DNA of 64,000 nucleotides from Nocardioides_C sp963700955 (GCA_963700955.1 CAVOZH010000012.1:930001-994000); one strand, 5' to 3'; shown: positions 1-8,403, counted from the stretch's first letter. Notes: a model not told the origin generated them from the sequence alone. Program-made: numbers and translations.

Positions 1-42
1 CGTGCTGTTCGGGCGGCCGAGGCGGGCTGTGCGCAAGTTATC

Positions 43-58
43 CTGACAGAAGTGTCAG
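43..58. promoter_or_regulatory. Palindromic operator candidate upstream of ABM/TetR operon
   Basis: Perfect inverted repeat CTGACA-GAAG-TGTCAG lying 22 bases upstream of the ATG of the first gene. A TetR-family regulator is encoded second in the same operon, and TetR proteins usually bind such palindromes to repress their own transcription. The palindrome is seen directly; assignment to this TetR is inference. Confidence 0.55.
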
Positions 59-80
59 CAAAACACGATGAGGAGCACCG

Positions 81-386
81 ATGTACGTCGTCCACAACCG
101 TATCGAGGTCGCCGCAGGCGAAGCCGAAGCTTTCGAACGGGCCTTCGTGGGGAGCATGCGGGCCACGCTGGCAGGGGTGCCGGGACTCAGGCGCAGCCTG
201 TTGATGCGTCCGGCCTCGCCGAACCAGCCCTACGTCTCCACGATGGAGTTCGACTCCAAGGACGACTTCCGCGCCTGGATGAAGTCGGACTCCTTCCGCG
301 CCGCGCATGCCGACACCGACGCCGCGGGCATGCAGGCCCCGTCCGCCATCGAGACGTTCGACGTCATCGAGGACGTCATCGGCTGA
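81..386 (+). CDS. Antibiotic biosynthesis monooxygenase (ABM) superfamily protein
   Basis: A 101-residue protein with the N-terminal pattern MYVVHNRIEVAAGEAEAFE and a central run RRSLLMRPASPNQPYVSTMEF, which fit the small dimeric ferredoxin-like ABM fold (quinone-forming oxygenases, IsdG/HmoA-like proteins). The end FDVIEDVIG is a typical final strand. Members oxidise aromatic or haem substrates without cofactor, or act as small stress proteins; the substrate cannot be told from sequence. A GGAG stretch precedes the ATG. A TetR regulator starts 28 bases downstream on the same strand, so the two are likely co-transcribed and self-regulated through the palindrome at 43-58. Confidence 0.8.
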   Translation: MYVVHNRIEVAAGEAEAFERAFVGSMRATLAGVPGLRRSLLMRPASPNQPYVSTMEFDSKDDFRAWMKSDSFRAAHADTDAAGMQAPSAIETFDVIEDVIG

Positions 387-414
387 ACCGGGTCCCCGTG
401 AAGAGCTGACCGCC

Positions 415-990
415 ATGCCGAAGATCGCCGCAGCCACGGTGGCCGAGCACCGCTCCAACCAGCGCGCCGCCGTCCTGGCGGCCGCCGTGGACCTCCTCGC
501 CGAGGGCGGCGTGTCCGCATTGACCCCGGCGAGCGTCGGCTCGCGAGCCGGCATGGCGCGATCGAGCGTCTACCAGTACTTCGACTCGGTACCGGCGCTG
601 CTGGCGAGCCTCCTGGAGGAGTCGTTCCCGCCGGCCCGGACCGTCATCGACGACGCCCTCGCCGAGGCACGTACGCCCGCCGGCCGCGTCGAGGCCTATG
701 TACGCGCCACCTTGAGCCTGGCCACCGACGGCCGTCACCGCGCCTTGGCCGTCCTCGCCCGGGCAGACCTGCCCGCGATGTGTCGATCGCGTATGTACGA
801 GCTGCATGCCGCGCACGCCAAGCCCCTCCTCGATGCCTTGGCCGAGCTGGACCCTGAGACCGCCACGCTGCGCAGCCACCTGCTCCTCGGCCTGCTCCAT
901 GCGGCGATGCGGCGGGTGGAGGCCGGCGACGACGTCGCCGACGTGGAGCGGAATGTCCTCGAGATACTCCAGGTCGGGGTCATGGGCTAG
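415..990 (+). CDS. TetR family transcriptional regulator
   Basis: A 191-residue protein. The N-terminal helix-turn-helix is clear: LLAEGGVSALTPASVGSRAG followed by SSVYQYFDSVPALLA (about residues 22-57), the classic TetR DNA-binding segment. The C-terminal ligand domain is divergent, so the inducer is unknown. I chose the ATG at 415 because it immediately precedes the conserved first helix; a longer in-frame reading overlaps the upstream gene and is non-conserved. It follows the ABM gene by 28 bases and probably represses that pair. Confidence 0.9.
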   Translation: MPKIAAATVAEHRSNQRAAVLAAAVDLLAEGGVSALTPASVGSRAGMARSSVYQYFDSVPALLASLLEESFPPARTVIDDALAEARTPAGRVEAYVRATLSLATDGRHRALAVLARADLPAMCRSRMYELHAAHAKPLLDALAELDPETATLRSHLLLGLLHAAMRRVEAGDDVADVERNVLEILQVGVMG

Positions 991-1046
991 CCAGACGCTC
1001 CCGCGCCGTGGACTCGATCGACGTACTCCTGCCTTGTCACGTTGCA

Positions 1047-1060
1047 TTGACGACCGTCGG
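1047..1060. promoter_or_regulatory. PaaX-type operator candidate, site 1
   Basis: TTGACGACCGTCGG, 48 bases upstream of the GTG of the monooxygenase/reductase gene. It matches the perfect palindrome at 5197-5210 at 11 of 14 positions. Shared occurrence at three promoters of this cluster suggests a common regulator, most simply the PaaX-family protein encoded at 5279. Confidence 0.55.
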
Positions 1061-1107
1061 AAAGACGAAATACTGTCGAGCTCTCGCGACGACAACGGGA
1101 GTACGAC

Positions 1108-3498
1108 GTGCGCATTGCTGTCATCGGCGGCGGCCCCGGCGGCCTCTACTTCGCCGCGCTGACCAAGCAGCTCGGCCCGCAGCACGCCATCACGGTCTAC
1201 GAGCGCAACGCGGCCGACGACACCTTCGGGTTCGGCGTGGTGTTCTCCGACGAGACCCTCGGGGGGATCGAGCACGCCGACCCGGTCGCCTACGCCGCGA
1301 TGGAGCGCGAGTTCGCCCGTTGGGACGACATCGACGTGCACTTCCGGGGCGAGGTCATCACCAGCGGCGGGCACCGCTTCGCCGCGATGAGCCGCAAGCG
1401 ACTGCTGGAGATCCTGCAACGCCGGTGTGCCGATCTCGGGGTGGCCGTGCACTTCGGCCGCCCGGCGCCGGACGTCGACATGCTGGCCGCGACGCATGAC
1501 CTGGTCGTGGCGGCGGACGGGTTGAACTCGGTGGTCCGCAACCGGTACGCCGACACCTTCGGCCCCCGCCTCGACGTCCGGGCCTGCAAGTACATGTGGC
1601 TGGGCACCGACAAGGTCTTCGACGCGTTCAAGTTCTACGTTCGCGAGACGCCGTACGGTGCGATGCAGATCCACGGCTACCCGTTCGACGCCACGGGCAG
1701 CACGTTCATCATCGAGATGAACGAGCGGGTCTGGGAGGCTGCGGGCTTCGACGGCATCGCCGCTCGGGAGCTGGCCCCCGGGGAGTCGGACGAGAAGTCC
1801 GTCGCCTTGGTGAGCGAGCTGTTCGCCGACGTCCTCGACGGGCACGCCGTGCTCGCCAACAACTCGAGGTGGACCAGCTTCACCACCGTCAGCAACGAGC
1901 ACTGGCGCCACGAGAACGTCGTCCTGCTCGGCGACGCCGCCCACACCGCGCACTTCTCCATCGGCTCGGGCACGAAGCTCGCGATGGAGGACGCGCTGGC
2001 GCTTGCCGCCTGCCTGCACGAGCACGACGACCATGTCACGGCGCTCGACGCCTACGAGGAGGAGCGCAAGGCAGTCGTCCTCTCGACGCAGCGCGCGGCA
2101 CAGGCCAGCCTCGAGTGGTTCGAGAACGTCGGCCAGTACACGCACCAGGACCCGATGCAGTTCGCGTTCAACATCATGACGCGCAGTCGGCGGGTCACCT
2201 ACGACAACCTCCGGGTGCGCGACCCCGATTTCGTCGCCCGGGTGGACGAGTCGTTCGCCGGCAGCGTGGGACGGCAGGTGGGCCACGAGACCCAGGTCCG
2301 CCCGCCGATGTTCCAGCCGTTCAGGCTCGGCGAGCTCGAGCTGGCCAACCGCGTGATCGTCAGCCCGATGGACATGTACCGCGCGGCCGGCGACGGTCGC
2401 CCCAACGACTTCCACCTGGTCCACCTCGGCGGAAAGGCCCTCGGCGGTGCGGGGCTGGTCATGACCGAGATGGTGTGCGTGTCGGAGATCGGTCGCATCA
2501 CGCCCGGCTGCACGGGCATCTGGGACCAGCAGCAGACGGACGCCTGGCGCCGGATCGTCGAGTTCGTGCACAGCCAGTCCGCTGCGAGGATCGGCATGCA
2601 GATCGGCCACTCCGGCCGCAAGGGATCGACGAGACTCATGTGGGAGGGCGTCGACGAGCCCCTCGACGACGGCAACTGGGAGGTCGTGGCCCCTTCAGCC
2701 CTGCCTTACCGCCCGGGCGTCAACCAGGTGCCGCGACCCCTGACCGTGGAGGAGATGGCCGAGATCCGGGAGCAGTTCGCCGACGCCGCCCACCGGGCAG
2801 CCGAGGCCGGCTTCGACGTACTCGAGCTGCACTGCGCCCACGGTTACCTGCTCTCCTCGTTCATCTCCCCGCTCACCAACCGGCGCGTCGACGAGTACGG
2901 CGGCTCGCTTGAGAACCGGATGCGCTATCCGCTCGAGGTGTTCCGTGCGATGCGGGAGGCATGGCCGCCACACAAGCCGATGACGGTGCGCATCTCGGCG
3001 ACGGACTGGGTCGACGGCGGCATCACCGTGGACGACGCCGTAGAGATGGCCCGGGCGTTCCGCGACGCAGGCGCTGCGGCGATCGACGTGTCCACGGGAC
3101 AGGTGACGCCAGAGGAGCGCCCGGCCTTCGGACGCTCGTACCAGACGCCCTTCGCCGACGCGATCCGCAACCGGGTGGGTATCCCGACGATCGCCGTGGG
3201 CGTGATCTCGTCCTACGACGACGTCAACTCCCTCGTCCTGGCCGGCCGCGCAGACCTCTGCGCCCTTGGCCGCGCGCATCTGTACGACCCGAGCTGGACG
3301 CTGCACGCGGCGGCCGAGCAGGGGTACGCCGGTCCCGCGGCCGTCTGGCCGGACCCGTGGAAGGCAGGGAGCCGCAGGCCTCAGTCAGGCCGTACGGACG
3401 GACCGAAGCCTCGGCTGGAGCTGATCCGGGACGGCGCGGCCACCACTCGACACGAGCGCTGGCAGCCCGCCGGTCACCGTGCGGAGACGCCGGCCTGA
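1108..3498 (+). CDS. Bifunctional FAD monooxygenase / old yellow enzyme fusion (2-aminobenzoyl-CoA monooxygenase/reductase or salicylyl-CoA 5-hydroxylase type)
   Basis: A 796-residue fusion. Residues 1-380 are an aromatic-ring FAD monooxygenase: GGGPGG dinucleotide fold at 7-12, VVAADGLNSVVRN (DG motif), and GDAAHTAHFSIGSGTKLAMED around 274. From about 400 a complete NADH:flavin oxidoreductase barrel follows (MFQPFRLGELELANRVIVSPM; QIGHSGRKGST; HCAHGYLLSSFISPLTNRR; DEYGGSLENR). This architecture is known for 2-aminobenzoyl-CoA monooxygenase/reductase, which hydroxylates and then dearomatises anthraniloyl-CoA, and for enzymes annotated as salicylyl-CoA 5-hydroxylase. The convergent aryl-CoA ligase and nearby RidA favour anthranilate (inference). 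GTG start has a preceding GGGAG. Its end overlaps the ligase end by 25 bases. Confidence 0.9.
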   Translation: MRIAVIGGGPGGLYFAALTKQLGPQHAITVYERNAADDTFGFGVVFSDETLGGIEHADPVAYAAMEREFARWDDIDVHFRGEVITSGGHRFAAMSRKRLLEILQRRCADLGVAVHFGRPAPDVDMLAATHDLVVAADGLNSVVRNRYADTFGPRLDVRACKYMWLGTDKVFDAFKFYVRETPYGAMQIHGYPFDATGSTFIIEMNERVWEAAGFDGIAARELAPGESDEKSVALVSELFADVLDGHAVLANNSRWTSFTTVSNEHWRHENVVLLGDAAHTAHFSIGSGTKLAMEDALALAACLHEHDDHVTALDAYEEERKAVVLSTQRAAQASLEWFENVGQYTHQDPMQFAFNIMTRSRRVTYDNLRVRDPDFVARVDESFAGSVGRQVGHETQVRPPMFQPFRLGELELANRVIVSPMDMYRAAGDGRPNDFHLVHLGGKALGGAGLVMTEMVCVSEIGRITPGCTGIWDQQQTDAWRRIVEFVHSQSAARIGMQIGHSGRKGSTRLMWEGVDEPLDDGNWEVVAPSALPYRPGVNQVPRPLTVEEMAEIREQFADAAHRAAEAGFDVLELHCAHGYLLSSFISPLTNRRVDEYGGSLENRMRYPLEVFRAMREAWPPHKPMTVRISATDWVDGGITVDDAVEMARAFRDAGAAAIDVSTGQVTPEERPAFGRSYQTPFADAIRNRVGIPTIAVGVISSYDDVNSLVLAGRADLCALGRAHLYDPSWTLHAAAEQGYAGPAAVWPDPWKAGSRRPQSGRTDGPKPRLELIRDGAATTRHERWQPAGHRAETPA

Positions 3499-5141
3499 TC
3501 TGCCGTGGGGCGCACCGGCGCCTGGGCGTCGGCCAGCTCTCGCAGCCGGAACCGCTGCAGCTTCCCGGTCTCGGTGCGGGGCAGAGCGTCGAGGAACTCG
3601 ATCGCCCGCGGGTACTTGTACGGCGCGATCTGCTGCTTGGCGAAGTCCTGGAGGTGCTTGACCATCGCCTCGTCCCCAACAGCGCCATCGGTCAGGACGA
3701 CGTACGCCTTGACCAGATGTCCCCGCGCCTCGTCGGGGACGCCGATCACCGCGCACTCGGCGACGTCCGGGTGGGCCAGCAGCGCCTCCTCCACCTCCGG
3801 CCCCGCGATGCTGTAACCGGAGGAGATGATCATGTCGTCGCTGCGTGCCTGGTACCAGAAGTAGCCGTCGGCGTCGCGGATCGCGGTGTCGCCGGTGAGG
3901 TTCCAGCCGTTCTGCACGTAGACCAGCTGCCGGGCATCGGCCAGGTAACGACAGCCGGTGGGCCCCTTGACGGCGAGCCGGCCCGGTTCACCGTCCGGGA
4001 CGGGCCGCCCCTCGTCGTCGACGATGATGGCGCGGAAGCCTGGGACGGGCCGTCCGGTGGAGCCCGGGCGGATGTCGTCGTCCGCGGCGGCGATGAAGAT
4101 GTGCAGCATCTCGGTCGCCCCGATGCCGTCGATGAGCTTCAGCCCCGTGGCCTCGTGGAAGGCATGCCAGGTAGCCGCCGGCAGGTGCTCGCCCGCGGAG
4201 ACGGCACGGCGGAGGGTGCCCAGCTTCGTCGCGTGGCCCGAGGCGACCATCGCCCGGTACGCCGTCGGAGCGGTGAAGCAGACCGACACACGATGCTCGG
4301 CGATCAGGTCGGCGAGCCGGTCCGGCGTCGCGGTCTCGACCAGCAGCGTCGACGCGCCCGCACGGAGGGGGAAGACCACCAGCCCGCCGAGTCCGAAGGT
4401 GAAGCCGAGGGGCGGTGTACCGGTGAAGACGTCCGTCGGCTCCGGCCCGAGGACGTGCTTGGAGAACGTGTCCGCGTTGGCGAGCACGTCCCGGTGGAAG
4501 TGCATGGTCGCCTTGGGACGCCCGGTGGTGCCGGACGTGAAGGCGAGCAGTGCGACGTCGTCCGCGGCGGTCTCGACGTTCTGGAACTCCCCTGGCTGTC
4601 GGCTGCTGCAGGCGACGAGGTCGTCCGCGCTGTCGCCGCCGTACGGCACGATCCGCAGGCCTGGCGCGTGCGCTGCCCGTAGCTCGTCGAGGAACCGGTG
4701 GTCGCAGAGTGCGAGGTCCACGGCTGACATCTCGCAGATCGTCGACAGCTCCCGTGCCCGCAGCAGCGGCATGGTGGTGACGACCACGCATCCTGCCTTG
4801 AGCACGCCGAGCCAGCACGCGACCAGCCAAGGGTTGTTGGGCCCGCGCAGCAGCACTCGGTTGCCCGGCACCAGCCCGTGCTCGTCCACGAGGTAGCCCG
4901 CCACCTGGTTGGCCCTGCGAAGGACGTCGGCGTAGGTCCAGCTCGTGCCGTCCGGCGCCAAGAGGCACGGGCGGTCGCCTCCGCGCTTCGCCACCACGGA
5001 GTCCACCAGCTCGACGGCGCAGTTGAGCCGGTCGGGGTACTGCACGTCCGGCAGGTCGAAGAGCAGCTCCGGCCACTGCTCCGCGGGTGGCAGGTTGTCG
5101 CGACAGAACGTGTCGACGTGCGCGGACGGCGAGAGCGGCAT
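3474..5141 (-). CDS. Benzoate-CoA-ligase-family AMP-forming ligase (probable 2-aminobenzoate/salicylate-CoA ligase)
   Basis: A 555-residue ANL superfamily enzyme. It shows the phosphate loop LLAFTSGTTGRPKATMHFHR (about residue 198), the hinge region YFWYQARSDDMIISSGYSI and the C-terminal catalytic lysine in PRTETGKLQR. These enzymes activate an aromatic acid to an acyl adenylate and then the CoA thioester. Sequence style resembles benzoate/2-aminobenzoate-CoA ligases. It would make the substrate of the convergently encoded monooxygenase/reductase, with which it overlaps tail to tail by 25 bases. Its promoter is shared with the divergent PaaX regulator and carries the palindrome at 5197-5210. 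Confidence 0.88.
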   Translation of the reverse strand: MPLSPSAHVDTFCRDNLPPAEQWPELLFDLPDVQYPDRLNCAVELVDSVVAKRGGDRPCLLAPDGTSWTYADVLRRANQVAGYLVDEHGLVPGNRVLLRGPNNPWLVACWLGVLKAGCVVVTTMPLLRARELSTICEMSAVDLALCDHRFLDELRAAHAPGLRIVPYGGDSADDLVACSSRQPGEFQNVETAADDVALLAFTSGTTGRPKATMHFHRDVLANADTFSKHVLGPEPTDVFTGTPPLGFTFGLGGLVVFPLRAGASTLLVETATPDRLADLIAEHRVSVCFTAPTAYRAMVASGHATKLGTLRRAVSAGEHLPAATWHAFHEATGLKLIDGIGATEMLHIFIAAADDDIRPGSTGRPVPGFRAIIVDDEGRPVPDGEPGRLAVKGPTGCRYLADARQLVYVQNGWNLTGDTAIRDADGYFWYQARSDDMIISSGYSIAGPEVEEALLAHPDVAECAVIGVPDEARGHLVKAYVVLTDGAVGDEAMVKHLQDFAKQQIAPYKYPRAIEFLDALPRTETGKLQRFRLRELADAQAPVRPTADQAGVSAR

Positions 5142-5196
5142 GGCGTCCCCTCAGCGGAGTGGTCGGTGAACTGCCTCCTCACGGTATTCTCGCGAT

Positions 5197-5210
5197 TTGA
5201 CGACAGTCAA
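5197..5210. promoter_or_regulatory. PaaX-type operator candidate, site 2 (perfect palindrome)
   Basis: TTGAC-GACA-GTCAA, a perfect inverted repeat in the 137-base gap between the divergent ligase (start 5141) and PaaX-family regulator (start 5279). Placement is ideal for autoregulation plus control of the ligase. Confidence 0.65.
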
Positions 5211-5278
5211 CGTTTCGGCATATCTGCACAAACGTGAGGCTCTCTGACGGTCGCCACGGCGAGGCTAGAGTTCTCACC

Positions 5279-6139
5279 GTGTCTGCCGCTGAGCTCGCTG
5301 ACGAGATGCAGGTCGCAAGGGGCCTGCAACCTCGCGCGCTGATCGTCACGATCTACGGCATGTACGCCCGCGAGGTCGGCGGATGGATGAGCGTCGCCTC
5401 GCTGGTCAGGCTTCTGGCTGAGCTCGGCATCGACGAGCCCGCCGTCAGGTCCTCGATATCGAGGCTCAAGCGCCGGCACATCCTCCTGTCCGAGCGGGTC
5501 GACGGGGTGGCCGGCTACGCACTGTCGGACCAGGCACGCGCCATCCTCGACGAGGGTGACCGGCGCATCTTCGAGCGGCGGCGGGCGACCGTGGAGGACG
5601 GCTGGGTGATGGCGGTCTTCAGCGTCCCCGAGTCCGAACGGCAGAAGCGGCACCAGCTCCGCTCCAGGCTGACCTGGCTGGGTTTCGGCACCGTCGCCGC
5701 CGGAGTCTGGATCGCCCCGGGTCACCTCGAGGACGAGACGAGGGACGCCCTCCAGAGACTCGGGCTCGCCGACTACGTGAACCTCTTCCACGCCGACTAC
5801 CGCGGGTTCGCACAGCTCGGCGGGGCAGTGTCCGCGTGGTGGCAGCTCGAGGAGCTCGAGAAGCTGTACGACGAGTTCATCACCGCCTACGCCCCGGTCC
5901 TGGACCGCTGGACGCGCAGACGCAGAGTGGACGAGGCGGTCGCGTTCGCCGACTACGTGCGCGCACTCACCGCGTGGCGACGACTGCCGTTCCTCGACCC
6001 GGGACTTGCTCCCGAGCTACTGCCTTCCAACTGGCACGGTGCCCGCGCGGCCGACCTCTTCTTCGCCCTGCGCGACCGGCTGGGCGGCCATGCCCAGCAC
6101 CACGTCGCGGCAGTGAGCGCGCAAGCCGGCAAGGACTGA
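5279..6139 (+). CDS. PaaX family transcriptional regulator
   Basis: A 286-residue repressor-type regulator. The N-terminal winged helix appears in LQPRALIVTIYGMYAR and VRSSISRLKRRHILLSERV; the middle has the PaaX-typical RRATVEDGWVMAVFSVPESE and LRSRLTWLGFGTVAAGVWIAP, and the C-terminal PaaX domain has WRRLPFLDPGLAPELLPSNW. PaaX proteins sense aryl-CoA thioesters (phenylacetyl-CoA in the type case) and repress catabolic operons. Here the effector is likely the aryl-CoA made by the adjacent ligase. I prefer the GTG at 5279; GTG 5234 and ATG 5306 are alternatives. Confidence 0.92.
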   Translation: MSAAELADEMQVARGLQPRALIVTIYGMYAREVGGWMSVASLVRLLAELGIDEPAVRSSISRLKRRHILLSERVDGVAGYALSDQARAILDEGDRRIFERRRATVEDGWVMAVFSVPESERQKRHQLRSRLTWLGFGTVAAGVWIAPGHLEDETRDALQRLGLADYVNLFHADYRGFAQLGGAVSAWWQLEELEKLYDEFITAYAPVLDRWTRRRRVDEAVAFADYVRALTAWRRLPFLDPGLAPELLPSNWHGARAADLFFALRDRLGGHAQHHVAAVSAQAGKD

Positions 6140-6144
6140 GGCTG

Positions 6145-6567
6145 CTACGGCGTCGCCCCAGCGCCGGGCGTGTCCGGCAGGACGGCGAAACCCTGGATCT
6201 CCACGAGCGCCTCGCGGTCCCACAGCCTGGCCACCCCGATGCCCGCCATCGCCGGGTAGGTCGAGCCCACCAGCCGACGCCACACCTTCCCGATGTCATG
6301 GGCCCGGGCACGGTAGTCGTCCATGTCGACGATGTAGATCGTCAGCGAGGTCAGGTCGGACGGCTCTCCCCCTGCCGCCCGCAGCGCGGAGAGCACGTTG
6401 GTCAGGGCAAGCTCGAACTGCTCGACGACGGTCTCACCGACGATGGCTCCGCTGCGGTCCATGGCGGTCTGACCGGCGAGGAACACGACCCTGCCGCTGG
6501 CCACGGTGGCGTGCGAGAAGCCGCTGGGCGCGGCCAGCTCAGCAGGGTTCACATGCTCGATGCTCAT
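6145..6567 (-). CDS. RidA/YjgF/Rid family protein
   Basis: A 140-residue Rid protein: PSGFSHATVASGRVVFLAGQ near the N-terminus, VEQFELALTNVLSALRAAGG in the middle and STYPAMAGIGVARLWDREAL near the end match the trimeric Rid fold. RidA-type proteins hydrolyse reactive enamines/imines. In an anthranilate pathway, dearomatisation of aminobenzoyl-CoA yields an enamine-like intermediate whose ammonia must be released, so a Rid partner makes sense (inference). Its ATG overlaps the stop of the upstream SDR by four bases, indicating translational coupling. Confidence 0.88.
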   Translation of the reverse strand: MSIEHVNPAELAAPSGFSHATVASGRVVFLAGQTAMDRSGAIVGETVVEQFELALTNVLSALRAAGGEPSDLTSLTIYIVDMDDYRARAHDIGKVWRRLVGSTYPAMAGIGVARLWDREALVEIQGFAVLPDTPGAGATP

Positions 6568-7328
6568 GACTGGAGCGCACCGCCGTCCACGTTGATCCCC
6601 TGCCCCGTCATGCCACCGTTCCGCACGCAGAACAACACGGCCTCGGCGACCTCGTCCGGCCTGACCAACCGCCCGATCGGCTGCTTCTGCTCGAGGATGC
6701 TGCGCGCACCCTCGGGCGAGCGGCCGGTCCTGTCGGCGATGGCGGCGATCGTGGCGTCGGTCATCGGCGTGTCGACGTAGCCGGGACAGACGGCATTCAC
6801 GGTCACCCCCGTGGTTGCGAGCTCTGCCGCCGCCGAGCGCACGAGCCCGAGAACCCCATGCTTGCTCGCGGTGTACGCCGCGATGTACGGCTCACCGATC
6901 TTCGCCGCCACCGAGGCGATGACGACGACGCGCCCGTATCCCCGCTCGACCATCACCGGCACGGCTCGTCGCAGGCAGCGGAACGGCGCGGTCAGGTTGA
7001 CGTCGAGCATCTGTTGCCACTGCTCGTCCGTGGTCCGCGCCAGCGACGCGGAGGTACCCGCGCCGGCGTTCGCCACGAGGACGTCCACGGCGCCCCAGGC
7101 CCGCTCGACCGCGTCGAAGATCTCGTCGGCCGCACCCGTCGCCGTGATGTCGGCCGGGACCACCATCGCATCCCCGGCGCATACGGCGGCGGTCTCGTCG
7201 AGCTGCGCCTTGTCCCGCGCCGTCAGCGCCACACGGAACCCTGCCCGGCTCATCTGCACGGCGATCGCCCGACCGATGCCACGGCCCGCCCCCGTGATGA
7301 GCGCAGTACGCGCTTCGGATTCCGACAC
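6564..7328 (-). CDS. SDR family NAD(P)-dependent oxidoreductase
   Basis: A 254-residue classical short-chain dehydrogenase: TGAGRGIG cofactor motif near residue 10, the DVLVANAGAG motif, catalytic Ser in VVVIASVAAKIG, YTASKHG (Tyr-x-x-x-Lys) and the C-terminal INVDGG. It resembles 3-hydroxyacyl-CoA dehydrogenases of this class. It probably oxidises a hydroxyacyl-CoA after ring opening in the same pathway (inference). GTG at 7328 places the nucleotide-binding motif at the normal distance; longer readings add a non-conserved Arg-rich leader. First gene of a two-gene operon with RidA. Confidence 0.88.
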   Translation of the reverse strand: MSESEARTALITGAGRGIGRAIAVQMSRAGFRVALTARDKAQLDETAAVCAGDAMVVPADITATGAADEIFDAVERAWGAVDVLVANAGAGTSASLARTTDEQWQQMLDVNLTAPFRCLRRAVPVMVERGYGRVVVIASVAAKIGEPYIAAYTASKHGVLGLVRSAAAELATTGVTVNAVCPGYVDTPMTDATIAAIADRTGRSPEGARSILEQKQPIGRLVRPDEVAEAVLFCVRNGGMTGQGINVDGGALQS

Positions 7329-7350
7329 CCGGTGACCTTGGCATGCCCTT

Positions 7351-7364
7351 GTCACGGCCGTCAA
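7351..7364. promoter_or_regulatory. PaaX-type operator candidate, site 3
   Basis: GTCACGGCCGTCAA on the plus strand, i.e. TTGACGGCCGTGAC toward the SDR gene, 23 bases upstream of its GTG. It keeps the TTGAC half-site and N4 spacing of sites 1 and 2. Confidence 0.5.
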
Positions 7365-7414
7365 TCGAGTCGCCTCGTGCACGCTTTCGCCGATCCACCC
7401 CGGCCGGACTCGCC

Positions 7415-7621
7415 GCCGTACGGGAGTACTTCGAGCGGTTCTGGACCCAGAACCTCGCACCGCCGAGATGGACCGCTGGTGGACCCGCCACGACCAGCTC
7501 GACGCCCACGGCCCGGGATGGCAGTCCGTACGCGACGGGGTCGGCAGCGACCGTGGATGGCCCGCCGGACTCCGCCAGTTCGCCGCACTCCTCTGGCTTC
7601 TCGGTCTCGAGACTGGTGTAA
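7415..7621 (+). pseudogene. Possible decayed regulator tail (ArsR-like), uncertain
   Basis: In one frame the segment reads LAAVREYFERFWTQNLA, like the C-terminal helix that follows the winged helix in some ArsR regulators. In a second frame it reads MDRWWTRHDQLDAHGPGWQS and GLRQFAALLWLLGLETG. No start or DNA-binding domain is present. The impression is of a frameshifted gene remnant, but the family is not certain. Confidence 0.25.
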
Positions 7622-7704
7622 CGATTCCGGTGTCATCAGCGGTGACTCAGGGTAGGAGAGCGATTTGTGAGGAATCGGGGGCCTAGATCGGCTCGGGAGA
7701 GTTC

Positions 7705-8391
7705 ATGACCACGTACAGGCCGAAAGACGGCTTCGAGACCTACGAGCAGCCAACCGACGCGACCCAGACTCATCGGGTTGCGCCCGTCATCGACGCCGGC
7801 GCCGATCCAGCCGCCGCACCGATCTACGCCCGGGATCCCGACCCGGACGACGGCGACGGTGAGGCCCGGCAGCGGCAGAAGTTCGGGGGGCTCAACTGGG
7901 GAGCCGCATTCTTCGGCTGGCTGGTCTCGGTCGCAGTCGTGGCCCTCCTGTCCGCAGTGGTGGCTGCTGGTGTCGCTGCGCTTGGAAAGACCGGCGACGT
8001 ACTCCCGGTCCACCCCTCGGGCGACGCCAGGACCGTGACCCTGACGGCTGCCGGGATCCTGTTCGGTCTGCTGATCTTCGGCTACTACATCGGCGGCTAT
8101 GTGGCCGGACGTATGTCACGGTTCGACGGCGGCAAGCAGGGGGTCGGTGTCTGGATCTCCGGCCTGCTGCTGACCGGTGTCGGGGTGGGTGCAGCGCTTC
8201 TCCTCGGGCACGATCTCAGCGGTCTCCTGGGGATGAACCTGCCCACCCTTGCACTCCCTGCCGGGGCCTCCGGCATTCGAGGCGTGATCACGGCAGTCGC
8301 AGCGCTCATCAGCTCCCTGCTCGCCGCCACGGCCGGTGGCAAGGTCGGCTGTCGCTACCACCGAAAGGTCGACGACGCCGCCTACCTCTGA
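7705..8391 (+). CDS. YrzE-like integral membrane protein
   Basis: A 228-residue protein with an acidic, Pro-rich cytoplasmic N-terminus (about 65 residues) and four hydrophobic segments: LNWGAAFFGWLVSVAVVALL, LTAAGILFGLLIFGYYIGGY, VWISGLLLTGVGVGAALLL and the C-terminal IRGVITAVAALISSLLAATA. The glycine-rich GYYIGGYVAGRMSRFDG motif is shared with actinobacterial proteins named YrzE family. Function unknown. The ATG is preceded by GGAG. It ends 12 bases before the convergent flavin-binding protein gene. Confidence 0.72.
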   Translation: MTTYRPKDGFETYEQPTDATQTHRVAPVIDAGADPAAAPIYARDPDPDDGDGEARQRQKFGGLNWGAAFFGWLVSVAVVALLSAVVAAGVAALGKTGDVLPVHPSGDARTVTLTAAGILFGLLIFGYYIGGYVAGRMSRFDGGKQGVGVWISGLLLTGVGVGAALLLGHDLSGLLGMNLPTLALPAGASGIRGVITAVAALISSLLAATAGGKVGCRYHRKVDDAAYL

Positions 8392-8403
8392 AGCGGATAC
8401 CGG

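Noticed and set aside
376..2610. Long minus-strand reading frame of over 700 codons across the TetR and monooxygenase genes
   Set aside because: It is antisense to clearly conserved genes and has His/Arg/Val-rich composition typical of high-GC shadow frames.
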